From the NCBI RefSeq assembly GCF_000717655.1, contig NZ_JNZY01000010.1, forward strand, positions 496,001 through 560,000: a stretch of DNA of 64,000 nucleotides, given 5' to 3'. This document shows, in pieces, positions 34,966-44,121 of the stretch. The notes below the pieces were generated by a model that did not search any database, was not told the DNA's origin, and saw only the letters and a list, made by a program, of their open reading frames with translations. Origin of the DNA: Streptomyces katrae (GTDB lineage Bacteria > Actinomycetota > Actinomycetes > Streptomycetales > Streptomycetaceae). Every line of letters starts with the position of its first letter. Position 1 is the stretch's first letter. Both the position numbers and the translations under genes were made by a program.

Positions 34966-35765
34966 GCGACGACGCCACCACCGACGCCACCACCGCTCCT
35001 GCCGTGCCCGTCCCGCCCATCGTGCGCGCCGAGGGCCTGACCAAGACGCACCACGGCGAGGGCGTACCGGTGCATGCCGTGCGCGGGGTGGACCTGTCGG
35101 TACAGCCGGGCGAGTTCGTCGCGGTCACCGGGCCGTCGGGAGCCGGCAAGTCCACGCTGCTGCATCTGATCGGCGGCCTCCAGCGGCCCGACAGCGGGAG
35201 GCTGTGGCTCGGCGGAGAGCGGGTCGACGAGTACCGCGAGGCCCGCTGGGCGGTCCTCAGGCGCCGCAGCATCGGCGTCGTCTTCCAGTTCTTCAACCTC
35301 GTCTCCAACCTCACCGTCGCCGACAACGTCGAACTGCCCGCGCTGCTGGCGGGTGCCTCCCCGAAGGCCGCCCGCGCGTCCCGCGCCGAACTGCTCGCCG
35401 AACTCGGCCTCGAAGGCCGCGAGCGTTCGATGCCCGGCGAACTGTCCGGCGGCGAACAGCAGCGGGTCGCGCTCGCCCGCGCCCTGGTCAACCACCCCAC
35501 GCTGCTGCTCGCCGACGAACCGGCCGGCAGCCTCGACAGCAAGGGCACCCGCGAGGTGCTGCGGCTGCTCTCCCGGTTCCACCAGCGCGGCCAGACGATC
35601 ATGATGGTCACCCACGACGCCCGGATGGCCAGTGCCGCCGACCGCGTCATCAGCTTCTTCGACGGGCGCATAGCCGACGACGCACAGCTCGAAGGGGGCG
35701 GCCGGCGCGGGCCCGCCCGCGGCGTGTCCGGCGTACTGGACCTGGACCCGGAACCGAAGCGGTGA
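34962..35765 (+). CDS. ABC transporter ATPase (MacB/LolD type)
   Basis: A 267-residue ATPase. Walker A GPSGAGKST (~residue 53), Q-loop QFFN, signature LSGGEQQR, Walker B LLLADEP and the switch His in MVTHD are all intact. It belongs to the type that pairs with FtsX-like permeases for mechanotransmission or export. It overlaps padR upstream by four bases and the permease downstream by GTGA, so the three are one translationally coupled operon. Confidence 0.93.
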   Translation: MSDDATTDATTAPAVPVPPIVRAEGLTKTHHGEGVPVHAVRGVDLSVQPGEFVAVTGPSGAGKSTLLHLIGGLQRPDSGRLWLGGERVDEYREARWAVLRRRSIGVVFQFFNLVSNLTVADNVELPALLAGASPKAARASRAELLAELGLEGRERSMPGELSGGEQQRVALARALVNHPTLLLADEPAGSLDSKGTREVLRLLSRFHQRGQTIMMVTHDARMASAADRVISFFDGRIADDAQLEGGGRRGPARGVSGVLDLDPEPKR

Positions 35766-38104
35766 CCGTGCGGGCCACTCTGCGCTGGGCGCACGCCGAC
35801 TTCCGCGCACACCGCGGCGAAGCCCTCTTCGTGGTGCTGGCCAGCGCCGGGATCATCGCCTCGCTCCTGCTGGCCGGCGCACTGTTCAGCTACGCCGCGA
35901 ACCCCTGGCAGCGGATCTTCAACCAGTCCCACGGCGCGCACATCTGGCTGCAGACCCGTGCCGGGGCCGACACGGACGCCCTGTCCGGCTTGGACGGGGT
36001 CGCAGCCCTCTCCGGGCCCTACCGCACCGCGGCGACGACGGTCGAGTCGCGCGGCGCGCGCATCGGGGTGACGCTGCGCGCGACGCCGGCGGCGCCACCG
36101 GAAACGGGTCGGCCGCTCGTCACCGCCGGCAGCTGGTTCCCGCGGCCGGACGACCGCGTGAGCGGCCACAGCGGCACCGGCGCCGTCGTACTGGAAGCCT
36201 CGGTCGCGCGGGCGCTCTGGGCCGAGCCGGGCGACACCGTACGGGTCACCGGGCCGGACGGCGCCCCGCACGCACTGCAGGTGAGCGGGATCGCCGAGGT
36301 GGCCGAGCCCCGCTACCACCCGGGCGGCGGGCCCGGCATCGGCTGGGTGCTCCCCGCCACCCTCGACGGGATCGCCCGCGGAGACACCGGGCAGAGCGTG
36401 GGCCTGCGCCTGCAGGATCCGGACGACACCGACTTCATCGTCCAGCGCGCCGTGACCGTACTCGGCGCCGACCGGGTGGCCCAGGTCACCAAATGGCAGC
36501 AGGCGCGGGCCGAGGCGGGCGGCGACGACCGGCTCCTGGGCCAGATGTTCGCTGTCTTCGGGCTCGGTGCGCTGCTCGCGGCGGCGCTCGCCGCAGCCGG
36601 TGCGATCGGCGCGCGGGTCCGCGGCCAGCTGAGGGACATCGCCGTCCTCAAGGCCGTCGGCTTCACCCCGGGTCAGGTGACCCGCGGTTTCCTCGTGCAG
36701 CACCTGGCCTTCGCGCTCCTCGGCGTGGCCCTCGGCACGGCGGCGATCGCCCTGCTCGGCGCCCGGATACCCGGCCGCATCGGGGAGGCGGCGGCGGTCT
36801 GGCAGGACCTGCCGGGCCACACCGCGATCATGATCGGCGTCCCCTGCGGCGCGGTGCTGCTGATCGCGGCCGCCACCGGGCTCTCGGCCTGGCGGGCCGG
36901 CCGGGTTCCACCGGTGCCGGTGGCCCGCGCCGCGCTGCCGTCCGCCGCGCCGATCACCGCGCTCGGGCGGCGGGCCCTCGGGATGCGGGTGCCTCCGGCG
37001 CTGGTCCTGGGGTGGCGGGCGGCGTTCCCGCGCCGGGGCCGGACGCTCCTACCGGTGGCCCGGCTCGCCCTGCCGCTGGTCCTCATCACGGTCGCGCTCG
37101 TCGCCTGGTCGACACTGGACCAGTTCCGCAGCCGGCCCGCGCAGATGGGACTGCCCGCGGCGCTGACCGTACGGGCCGGACAGCCCGCCGCGTCGTCCGA
37201 CGCGGAACTGGAGCAGACCCTCGCGGCGATCCCCGGCATCGCCGCGGTCCATCCCGGCGCCGAGATGGCGGCGCTCGTGCCGGGGCAGACCGGCACGATC
37301 ACGCTCCGCGGGCTGGGCACGGCCCGGGACCCGTACCCCTCCAAGGTGGTGGAAGGGCGCGCGGTCGGCGGTCCGGACGAGGCGGTGGCCGGGCAGGGGC
37401 TGCTCGACCTCCTCGGGGTGCGGGTCGGGGCGTGGGTGCGGATGACGGTCGAGGGACGGCCGCAGATCCTGCACCTCGTCGGCCGCACCATCGAACCCGA
37501 ATCCGCGGGCCGCGTGATCACCACGACCATCGACGTACTGCGGGAGCGCGATCCGGGGCTGCGGCCCGACCACCACGCCCTGGTGCTGCGCAAGGGGGCG
37601 GACCCGAGGGCGGTGAGCGCCGCGCTCGCCGTGGCGGCGGGCGGAACGCTGGAGGTCCGTGAGACGCCCAATCCGGTGGACCGGCTGGAACCGGCGCGCG
37701 GAGTGATCGCCGCCCTGATCGCGGTGCTGGCGCTGATCGGGCTGATCGAACTGCTGACGTTGATCAGCACGGGCGTACGCGACCGGGGCCGGGACCTGCT
37801 CGCGCTGAAGGCGATCGGGCTGACGCCCCGGCAGATCGGCGCGATGATCGTGACCGCCGCCGGACTGACCGCGCTGGCCTCCGCCCTGGTGGGGACGACG
37901 GTGGGGGCGCTGTCCGGCAGGTGGCTGGTGGACACCCAGGGCGCGTCGAGCGGAATCGGCGCGGGCATCGCCCAACTGCCGCCGCTGCCCGTGCTGTTGA
38001 CGGTGGTCGCCGCGGCGGTCCTGGGCGCGGTGGCGGCGGCGCTGGTACCGGCGACACGGACGGCGCGGCGCAGGCTGGCGGACTCGCTGAGCGAGACGCT
38101 CTGA
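35762..38104 (+). CDS. FtsX-like ABC transporter permease
   Basis: A 780-residue membrane protein with two FtsX-type halves. The first half has an N-terminal helix (FVVLASAGIIASLLLAGALF), a large outside domain, and three helices around FGLGALLAAALAAAG. The second begins near VARLALPLVLITVALVAW and ends with helices near LIGLIELLTLI and VLGAVAAALVP. The cytoplasmic coupling motifs IAVLKAVGFTPGQV and LLALKAIGLTPRQI are visible. The start is GTG 35762 overlapping the ATPase stop; GTG 35768 is equally possible. The role is probably PadR-regulated export of a toxic or lipophilic compound. Confidence 0.9.
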   Translation: MTVRATLRWAHADFRAHRGEALFVVLASAGIIASLLLAGALFSYAANPWQRIFNQSHGAHIWLQTRAGADTDALSGLDGVAALSGPYRTAATTVESRGARIGVTLRATPAAPPETGRPLVTAGSWFPRPDDRVSGHSGTGAVVLEASVARALWAEPGDTVRVTGPDGAPHALQVSGIAEVAEPRYHPGGGPGIGWVLPATLDGIARGDTGQSVGLRLQDPDDTDFIVQRAVTVLGADRVAQVTKWQQARAEAGGDDRLLGQMFAVFGLGALLAAALAAAGAIGARVRGQLRDIAVLKAVGFTPGQVTRGFLVQHLAFALLGVALGTAAIALLGARIPGRIGEAAAVWQDLPGHTAIMIGVPCGAVLLIAAATGLSAWRAGRVPPVPVARAALPSAAPITALGRRALGMRVPPALVLGWRAAFPRRGRTLLPVARLALPLVLITVALVAWSTLDQFRSRPAQMGLPAALTVRAGQPAASSDAELEQTLAAIPGIAAVHPGAEMAALVPGQTGTITLRGLGTARDPYPSKVVEGRAVGGPDEAVAGQGLLDLLGVRVGAWVRMTVEGRPQILHLVGRTIEPESAGRVITTTIDVLRERDPGLRPDHHALVLRKGADPRAVSAALAVAAGGTLEVRETPNPVDRLEPARGVIAALIAVLALIGLIELLTLISTGVRDRGRDLLALKAIGLTPRQIGAMIVTAAGLTALASALVGTTVGALSGRWLVDTQGASSGIGAGIAQLPPLPVLLTVVAAAVLGAVAAALVPATRTARRRLADSLSETL

Positions 38105-38137
38105 GGCTCGGGCAACGGCACCCGGAGGTGGGTGTCA

Positions 38138-40930
38138 GTGGCCGCGACTAGTCTTCCGGCCATGATCGAGTCTTCCGAGGGCTTGCCCTGTGACGTGGAT
38201 GCGTTGTTCTCGGATCCGGGGCGTCTCGTCTCCGCCGAACCCGACCGGGTCCTGGGGCTGTTGGACCGGGCACGTGGTTCGCGCGCCCGGTTCCTGGCTG
38301 CGGTGTACCGCACTTCGGCAGACGTGCACCGGCACTTCGACGCCGCCCGCCGCCGGCAGGTACTGGCCCTGGAAGCGGCCCGGTGGGGTGACCGCGACGT
38401 GGCGGCGTGGCTCGCTGCTGCCGAGGTGGCAGGGGAACCCCCTGCGCAGTGGGCGGTGGACTGGGCCGGCGGCTCTCCGGCGGACCACCGGCTCCTGCGC
38501 TCCCTGACCGGTCACGGCGGCCCGGTGCGGGCCGTGGCGACGGCGGTGGTCGACGGCCGGCCCGTCGCCGTCACGGGCAGCCGGGACAAGACCGTGCGCG
38601 TGTGGGACCTGGCCACGGGCCGCCGGCTCCACGAGCCGGTGACCGGCCGCACCGACCCGGTGTCGTCGATGACGGCAGAGGTCATATCCGTGACCACGGC
38701 AGTGGCGGGCGGGCAGCCCGTGGCCGTCACGCTGAACACCGACACCTCGGTGCTCCTGTTCGACCTGGCGACCGGCCGTCGGGCCGGGGAGTTCGTCCGG
38801 GTGCTGGAGAGTGCGACGGTGGACGGCCGCAGCGGCGTCCTCACGATCGGGGTGGACCGGACCGCCTGCCTGTGGGACCTGGCCACGGGCCGCCAGGTCG
38901 GCGCATTCGCGCACGTGACGGACACGGCGGAGCTGGACGGGCGCCGCGTGGTGCTCACCTGCGCAGCGGACGGTGCGATCCGTGTCCGGGACGTGGCCAC
39001 CGGCCGCGGGGTGGGGGAGTCCCTGGAGGTGGTGAGCGCCGCATCGCTCGACGGGCGTCCTCTGGTACTCACCGAGGGGGCGGACCGGGCGCCGCGGTTG
39101 TGGGACCTGACCACGGGCCACCCCGTCGACGACCCCGGGACCTCCCCTGCGGCCCTGCAGGGTCCGGACGCCGAGGACATCCCGTACGTATCCGCGGTGA
39201 CGGTGCTGAACGGGCAGGTCGTCGCCGTCACGGTCGACACCGGAGAGGAGACGCTTCTCGAGGACGTGACGACCGGTCGCAGGATCGGCGCGGCCGCGCG
39301 CGGGGTGGAGACCGCCGTGATCGACGGCCGGTCCGTCGCGCTCGTGGCCGGTGCCGACGGGACCCTGCGCATCTGGGACCTGGCCGCCGTTCGTCAAGGA
39401 GCGGACGGCGTACGGGTCGTGGAGACCCTCGTGCCGAGCGGACAGCACCTCTCCCTCGCCGTCGGGGCCGACCGGGAGGCACGCGTCTGGGAGCTGATCA
39501 CCGGCCACCGCGACACCCGGTCGCACCTGGGCAGCAGCACCGGCGCAGCCCACTCGGCCGGTGCCGCGGAGAATGCGGTGCTGGACGGGCAACCGGTCAC
39601 CCTGACCGCCGAGGACGACGGGCTGGTGCGGGTACGGGACGCGGCCACCGGGCTGCCCGTGGGCCTGCCGCTCACCGGCCACACCGATCGCGTCTGGGCC
39701 GTCACCGCCGCGAACGCCGGCGAGCGCACGCTCGCCGTCACCGCCGGCCTCGACCGGACGGTACGGGTATGGGACATGAGGACCCGGCAGCAGGAGGGCG
39801 CACCGCTCACCGGCCACACGGGCCAGGTCTGGGACGTGGCCACCGCGGTCGTGGACGGCCGGCCCGTGGCCGTCACGGCGGGCGCCGACCACACGGTGAA
39901 GACCTGGGATCTCACCCGCACGCCCCAGGGCGGTCGACCCCTGTCAGGGAACGCCGGTCCGGTCCTGGCGGTCGCCACCGCGGTGCTCGAAGGCCGGCCC
40001 GTCGCCGTGACGGCAGGAGCCGACCGGGCCGTGCGGGCCTGGGACCTGGCCACGGGGCGGCAGGCCGCCGAGGCCCTCACCGGCTTCGAGGGCGAGGTGT
40101 CCGCGCTGGCCACCGCAGTGGTGGACGGCCGGGTCGTCGTCGTCACCGCGGCGCCGGACGCCAGGGTGCACGTTCGGGAACTGGTGGGCGGCCAGTACGT
40201 CCACGAGCCTTTCCCCAGTCACCAGGGCAGGGTGCTGGCGCTGGCCACCGCCGTGTTGAACGGCCGGCCCGTCGCCGTCACCGCAGGCTCCGACCGCACC
40301 GTGGGCATCTGGGACCTCGCCACCGGGCGCCAGGTCGGCGAACCCCTCGTCGGTCACTCCAGCAGGATCCTCGCCGTGGCGACCACCGAGCTGGCGGGCC
40401 GGCCCGTCGCGGTCACGGGGAGCTGGGACCGGACGGTCCGGGTATGGGACCTCGCCACCGGGCAGCAGGTCGGCGAACCCCTGACCGGCCACACCGACTG
40501 GGTGACCTCGGTGGCGACCTCGGCGGTGGCCGGGCAGCCCGTCGCGGTCACCAGAAGCCGGGACGACACCGTGCGCCTGTGGGACCTGGTCACCGGGCGG
40601 CAGACCGGCAGCGCCCCGGCACGCCACACGGGCCCGGGCCGGGCCATGGCCGTCACCGGTGTCGCGGGGCGGACCGTGGTGGCCGTCGGCCAGGAGCGGA
40701 CGGTGGAGTTCTGGGATCTCGCCACCGGCTGCGAGGTGGGGACCGGGTACGTGCTCCCGCTCCCCGTCGGAGCGCTCGCCGCCGCGCCGGGCGGAGCGCT
40801 GGTGTTCGCGTACGGGCCGGAGACCGCGGTGCTCAGACGCCGGACGACGTACCCCGGGCACCCCGCCCGGGCGCTCGGGGAGGAGAATCCCCCGCCCCGG
40901 GCGAGGCGTGATCCGAAAGAGACGGCGTAG
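38138..40930 (+). CDS. WD40-repeat protein with STAND-type linker but no NTPase
   Basis: A 930-residue protein. Residues ~10-120 (PGRLVSAEPDRVLGLL, then LAAVYRTSADVHRHFDAARRRQVLALEAARWG) match the helical linker that precedes the WD40 propeller in actinobacterial STAND-type NTPases. The rest is about fifteen WD-like repeats with the recurring core VRVWDLATGRQVGEPL and VAVTAGSDRTV. No Walker A/B, protease or other effector is present. GTG 38138 was chosen because GGAGG lies nine bases upstream; GTG 38132 and ATG 38162 are alternatives. It is probably a freestanding sensor or scaffold, either a truncated STAND receptor or one whose effector is encoded elsewhere. The RNA ligase gene follows after nine bases. 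Confidence 0.85.
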   Translation: MAATSLPAMIESSEGLPCDVDALFSDPGRLVSAEPDRVLGLLDRARGSRARFLAAVYRTSADVHRHFDAARRRQVLALEAARWGDRDVAAWLAAAEVAGEPPAQWAVDWAGGSPADHRLLRSLTGHGGPVRAVATAVVDGRPVAVTGSRDKTVRVWDLATGRRLHEPVTGRTDPVSSMTAEVISVTTAVAGGQPVAVTLNTDTSVLLFDLATGRRAGEFVRVLESATVDGRSGVLTIGVDRTACLWDLATGRQVGAFAHVTDTAELDGRRVVLTCAADGAIRVRDVATGRGVGESLEVVSAASLDGRPLVLTEGADRAPRLWDLTTGHPVDDPGTSPAALQGPDAEDIPYVSAVTVLNGQVVAVTVDTGEETLLEDVTTGRRIGAAARGVETAVIDGRSVALVAGADGTLRIWDLAAVRQGADGVRVVETLVPSGQHLSLAVGADREARVWELITGHRDTRSHLGSSTGAAHSAGAAENAVLDGQPVTLTAEDDGLVRVRDAATGLPVGLPLTGHTDRVWAVTAANAGERTLAVTAGLDRTVRVWDMRTRQQEGAPLTGHTGQVWDVATAVVDGRPVAVTAGADHTVKTWDLTRTPQGGRPLSGNAGPVLAVATAVLEGRPVAVTAGADRAVRAWDLATGRQAAEALTGFEGEVSALATAVVDGRVVVVTAAPDARVHVRELVGGQYVHEPFPSHQGRVLALATAVLNGRPVAVTAGSDRTVGIWDLATGRQVGEPLVGHSSRILAVATTELAGRPVAVTGSWDRTVRVWDLATGQQVGEPLTGHTDWVTSVATSAVAGQPVAVTRSRDDTVRLWDLVTGRQTGSAPARHTGPGRAMAVTGVAGRTVVAVGQERTVEFWDLATGCEVGTGYVLPLPVGALAAAPGGALVFAYGPETAVLRRRTTYPGHPARALGEENPPPRARRDPKETA

Positions 40931-40939
40931 CATCGGCCG

Positions 40940-42007
40940 GTGCATGCCGAATCCCGCCCCTGGTCCCCCTATCCGAAGATCCCCGCAGGCCGCCGGCTGG
41001 GCGAGACAGGCGGGCGGGACTGGGTCGCCCAGGAGAAGATCCACGGAGCCAACTTCGCCGTCGTCTGCGACGGCACCGGCCCGCGCCCGGCCAAACGCCG
41101 CGAACTCCTCGCGGACGGCGGCCTCGACGACTTCTTCGGCGTCGGCCGCATCTGGCCGGCCCTGGCGGTCGCCGCGGGCCGGTGCGCCGCGCTGCTGCGG
41201 GAGCGGTACGGGGCTGCGGCCTCGGCCGTCGTGACCGTCTACGGCGAACTCGCGGGCGGCCGCTATCCGCACCCCGACATCCCCCCGGTGCCGGGAGCCG
41301 AGCCCGTGCAGACCGGCGTCTGGTACGCACCGGAACTGCTGTGGCTGCCGTTCGACGCGACCGTCGCCACCGGCGACGGCCTGTGCTGGGTGTCCGACCA
41401 GGCGCTGCGGGCCGCGGCGGACGCGGCCGGTCTGCACGGCGCGCCCCTGCTGGCACGGGGCACCCTCGCCCGGGTCGGGCAGCTGCCGGTGGTGTTCCCG
41501 ACCCGGCTGCCCGCGCTGCTGGGTCTGCCCGTCCTGCCGGACAACCTCGCCGAGGGCATAGTCGTCAAACCCGCAGGGGAGTCATGGACGGCCACCCCGC
41601 CGATGGCCAAGCTCAAGCAGCCCGCCTTCGCCGAGGACGAGCGCTTCGCCGGGTCCCGCCCCTTCCGGGCGCCCGCCGAGGGCGCGGCCGGCGTCCCCGG
41701 CTGGCTGCTGGCCCACGCGACCGGACTCCTCACACCGGCCCGGGCCGCGTCGGCGGTGAGCAAGCTGGGGCCCCGTACCCCGCAGGGGGAGGTGGCCGCA
41801 GAGATCGCCCGCGACGCCGCGGACGAGACCGAGGAGGCGCTGGGCGGGCTGGACGGGGCCACGCGACACGCTCTGGAGGGCGCCCTGCACGCAGGAGCGC
41901 TGTCCCTGACCCGCTTCGACGCGGCCGACCGCCGTGCCGGATTGCACGGTGACACGCGCCTGCTGCCCGTCCGATCGGCCACCGCTCACGGCACAGTGGA
42001 GCCATGA
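40940..42007 (+). CDS. Rnl2-type RNA ligase family protein
   Basis: A 355-residue nucleotidyltransferase. Motif I is EKIHGANF with the AMP-accepting Lys33; the KxHG(A/T)N form is the hallmark of Rnl2-type RNA ligases. Motif IV EGIVVKP and motif V KLKQPAF follow in order. Such enzymes seal nicks with 3'-OH and 5'-phosphate ends in RNA. The C-terminal ~100 residues are helical. The GTG start lies nine bases after the WD40 stop, and the gene overlaps the VOC gene by ATGA, so all three are likely co-transcribed. Confidence 0.85.
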   Translation: MHAESRPWSPYPKIPAGRRLGETGGRDWVAQEKIHGANFAVVCDGTGPRPAKRRELLADGGLDDFFGVGRIWPALAVAAGRCAALLRERYGAAASAVVTVYGELAGGRYPHPDIPPVPGAEPVQTGVWYAPELLWLPFDATVATGDGLCWVSDQALRAAADAAGLHGAPLLARGTLARVGQLPVVFPTRLPALLGLPVLPDNLAEGIVVKPAGESWTATPPMAKLKQPAFAEDERFAGSRPFRAPAEGAAGVPGWLLAHATGLLTPARAASAVSKLGPRTPQGEVAAEIARDAADETEEALGGLDGATRHALEGALHAGALSLTRFDAADRRAGLHGDTRLLPVRSATAHGTVEP

Positions 42008-42429
42008 GCGCTGACGACAGGAACATTCTCGCCCGGGCACGGGTGTCGACCAGGCTTCCGGCCCAGGACCTGGACCGGGCGCGGCGTTTCTACGCCGAGA
42101 CCCTCGGTCTGGAGCCCGTCGACGAACGGCCCGGCGGGCTGCTGTACCGGTGCGCAGGCACGGAGTTCGTCCTGTTCAAGTCGACGGGCGCCTCGCCCGG
42201 CACCTTCACCCAGATGGCTTTGGAGGTGGACGACATCGAGACCGCCGTGTCGGAACTCAAGCAGCACGGGGTGGTCTTCGAAGACGTCGACGTGCCGGGG
42301 TTCCGGACGAAGGACGGGATCGCCGAGATCGAGGGGAACTACCCGAGCAAGGGCGCGCGGGGAGAACGTGGCGCCTGGTTCCGTGACAGCGAGGGAAACC
42401 TGCTGGGCATGGGCGAGCCGGTCGCCTGA
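42004..42429 (+). CDS. VOC (glyoxalase/bleomycin-resistance-like) family protein
   Basis: A 141-residue single-domain vicinal-oxygen-chelate protein. The repeated beta-alpha-beta-beta-beta modules begin with ARVSTRLPAQDLDRARRFYAETLGLEP and MALEVDDIETAVSELKQHG, and the last strand ends GAWFRDSEGNLLGM. Two of these make a metal or ligand site in a dimer. The substrate is unknown. It is translationally coupled to the RNA ligase gene by a four-base overlap. Confidence 0.88.
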   Translation: MSADDRNILARARVSTRLPAQDLDRARRFYAETLGLEPVDERPGGLLYRCAGTEFVLFKSTGASPGTFTQMALEVDDIETAVSELKQHGVVFEDVDVPGFRTKDGIAEIEGNYPSKGARGERGAWFRDSEGNLLGMGEPVA

Positions 42430-42450
42430 GGCGCCCGCCCCGCCGGGTGT

Positions 42451-42478
42451 GGCCCGCTGCCGGGTCCGGCAGCGGGCC
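42451..42478. terminator. 13-bp hairpin between convergent genes
   Basis: GGCCCGCTGCCGG and CCGGCAGCGGGCC form a perfect stem with a two-base centre between the VOC gene (plus) and the enoyl-CoA hydratase gene (minus). It can terminate both directions. Confidence 0.75.
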
Positions 42479-42480
42479 GC

Positions 42481-43263
42481 TCACTCCCCGAACGCTCCGT
42501 GCCGCCCCGCGCCCGAGGCGAACCGGCCCGCTCCCGCCCGGGTCTCGCCCGCGGTCAGCGGCACCAGACCGTGCCGGTACTCGCCCGCCAGCGCCTCCGC
42601 TTCGTCCAGCCCGTCCTGTTCCAGGACGGACAGCCGGTCGTGGCGCAGGCACAGCTGGGGGAACGCGGCGATCTCGCGGGCCAGCGCCTCCGCGGCCTGC
42701 CGGGAGTGCCCCGTGGGAACCACACGGTTGGCGAGGCCGATGCCGTGCGCCTCGGCGGCGGCGACCGGACGACCCGTCAGGATCAGGTCCATGGCGCGGC
42801 TCTCGCCGATCAGGCGGGGCAGCCGTACCGTACCGCCGTCGATCAGCGGCACGCCCCAGCGGCGGCAGAAGACCCCGAAGACCGCGTCCTCCTCCACCAC
42901 CCGCAGATCGCACCAGAGCGCCAGCTCCAGGCCCCCGGCCACCGCGTGCCCCGCGACGGCCGCGATCACCGGCTTGCCGAGCCGCATCCGGGTCGGGCCC
43001 ATGGGCCCGTCCCCCGACGCGAGCACCTTATTGCCGCGCTCGGAGCCGATGGCCTTGAGGTCGGCGCCCGCGCAGAAGGTCCCGCCCTCGCCCCACAGCA
43101 CGGCGACGGCCGCGTCCTCGTCGGCCTCGAACCGGCGGAAGGCATCGGCGAGCTGCGCCGCCGTCGGACCGTCCACGGCGTTGCGGACCTCCGGCCTGCT
43201 CAGGATCACGGTGAACACCGGGCCGTCCCGTTCCACCCGTACCGAGGCCTGCTCGTCCACCAT
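42481..43263 (-). CDS. Enoyl-CoA hydratase/isomerase family protein
   Basis: A 260-residue crotonase-fold protein. Oxyanion-hole segments are GTFCAGADLKAIGS and AVAGHAVAGGLELALWCDLRV, followed by GVPLIDGGTVRLPRLIG. Gly is conserved at the oxyanion positions. The usual hydratase Glu pair is not evident, so the exact reaction (hydration, isomerisation or another crotonase reaction on a CoA ester) is uncertain. ATG 43263 was chosen; an upstream start would add ten poor residues. It stands alone on the minus strand. Confidence 0.9.
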   Translation of the reverse strand: MVDEQASVRVERDGPVFTVILSRPEVRNAVDGPTAAQLADAFRRFEADEDAAVAVLWGEGGTFCAGADLKAIGSERGNKVLASGDGPMGPTRMRLGKPVIAAVAGHAVAGGLELALWCDLRVVEEDAVFGVFCRRWGVPLIDGGTVRLPRLIGESRAMDLILTGRPVAAAEAHGIGLANRVVPTGHSRQAAEALAREIAAFPQLCLRHDRLSVLEQDGLDEAEALAGEYRHGLVPLTAGETRAGAGRFASGAGRHGAFGE

Positions 43264-43357
43264 GCCGCACCCCTCCCGCTCCCAGGCCTCCATTGTGCGG
43301 GAGGGCGGCTCCGCGAGCGCTGTGACGTGCGCCGAAGGGTCTCGGCCGAAGGCATGC

Positions 43358-43375
43358 CGCTGAAGGGCTTCAGCG
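43358..43375 (-). terminator. Hairpin at the 3' end of the ThpR-like gene
   Basis: CGCTGAAG, GG, CTTCAGCG gives an 8-bp stem that includes the stop codon of the minus-strand 2H phosphoesterase gene. It is a candidate terminator. Confidence 0.45.
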
Positions 43376-43954
43376 CCGGCCGGTGAATTCCCAGGCCCGG
43401 ATGTCGCGGTAGTGGATCGGGCCGGGGCCGCGGCCTATGTTGCTGCCGACCAGGTGGAGGCGTTCGGCCTGCCACCGGCGGCCGGTGAACCCGGTGAGTG
43501 CGGCGGCGACTTCCACCGTGCTGGAGGTGTCGCTGCGGCGGGAGCGGGCCAGCGTCAGGTGGGGGCGCAGCGGCCGGTCTTCGAAGGCGATACCGCAGTC
43601 CTTGACGACGGTACGCACCTGCGCGGTGAGCCCGTGCAGTCCGTCGAGCTCCCCGTCGATACCGCTCCAGAGCACGCGGTGGTCGAAGTGTCCGCTGCCG
43701 CGCAGCGCCAGCTCCAGGGGCCGGTGCGCTGCGGCCAGGGCGGCGAGCGGCGGCTGCAGCAGCGGGACCGCGGTGACCGGGAGTTCACCGAGGAAGGCCA
43801 GGGTGATGTGCCAGTCCTCGATGCGGTTCCAGCGCATGCCCGGGTACGCGTGGTAGGCGGGCCGCAGCTCCCGGGCCAGTTCCTCCTTGGCCTCGTCGGG
43901 CGGGGCGAGGGCGATGAACACACGGACGGTTGCGGGCTGGATCTCTTCGTTCAC
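43370..43954 (-). CDS. thpR: RNA 2',3'-cyclic phosphodiesterase (ThpR/LigT-like)
   Basis: A 194-residue 2H phosphoesterase with both catalytic motifs in full: HITLAF (~residue 48) and PHLTLAR (~residue 130). The N-terminus VRVFIALAPPDEAKEELA is typical of the ThpR family, which hydrolyses 2',3'-cyclic phosphate ends of RNA. The start is GTG 43954. It is monocistronic. This is the second 2H phosphoesterase in the window and the better conserved of the two. Confidence 0.88.
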   Translation of the reverse strand: MNEEIQPATVRVFIALAPPDEAKEELARELRPAYHAYPGMRWNRIEDWHITLAFLGELPVTAVPLLQPPLAALAAAHRPLELALRGSGHFDHRVLWSGIDGELDGLHGLTAQVRTVVKDCGIAFEDRPLRPHLTLARSRRSDTSSTVEVAAALTGFTGRRWQAERLHLVGSNIGRGPGPIHYRDIRAWEFTGRR

Positions 43955-44014
43955 GAGGGACTTCGTACCTCACCCCGGTTGATCTCGTCATCTTCGGAAA
44001 ACAGGGAGATCCGT

Positions 44015-44058
44015 GACAGCGGGAGACCCCGGGGGGAAGTCCGGGGTCTCCCGCTGTC
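44015..44058 (-). terminator. 18-bp perfect hairpin downstream of the sortase operon
   Basis: GACAGCGGGAGACCCCGG and its exact reverse complement flank an eight-base loop. It lies 64 bases past the sortase stop on the minus strand, the strongest position for ending the sortase/CHRD operon. Confidence 0.85.
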
Positions 44059-44121
44059 CGCATGGGGTGTCTCGCCGGTGCCTCGGTCCGTGAGGCCGTG
44101 AGGCCGCGAGGCCGTGAGTGG

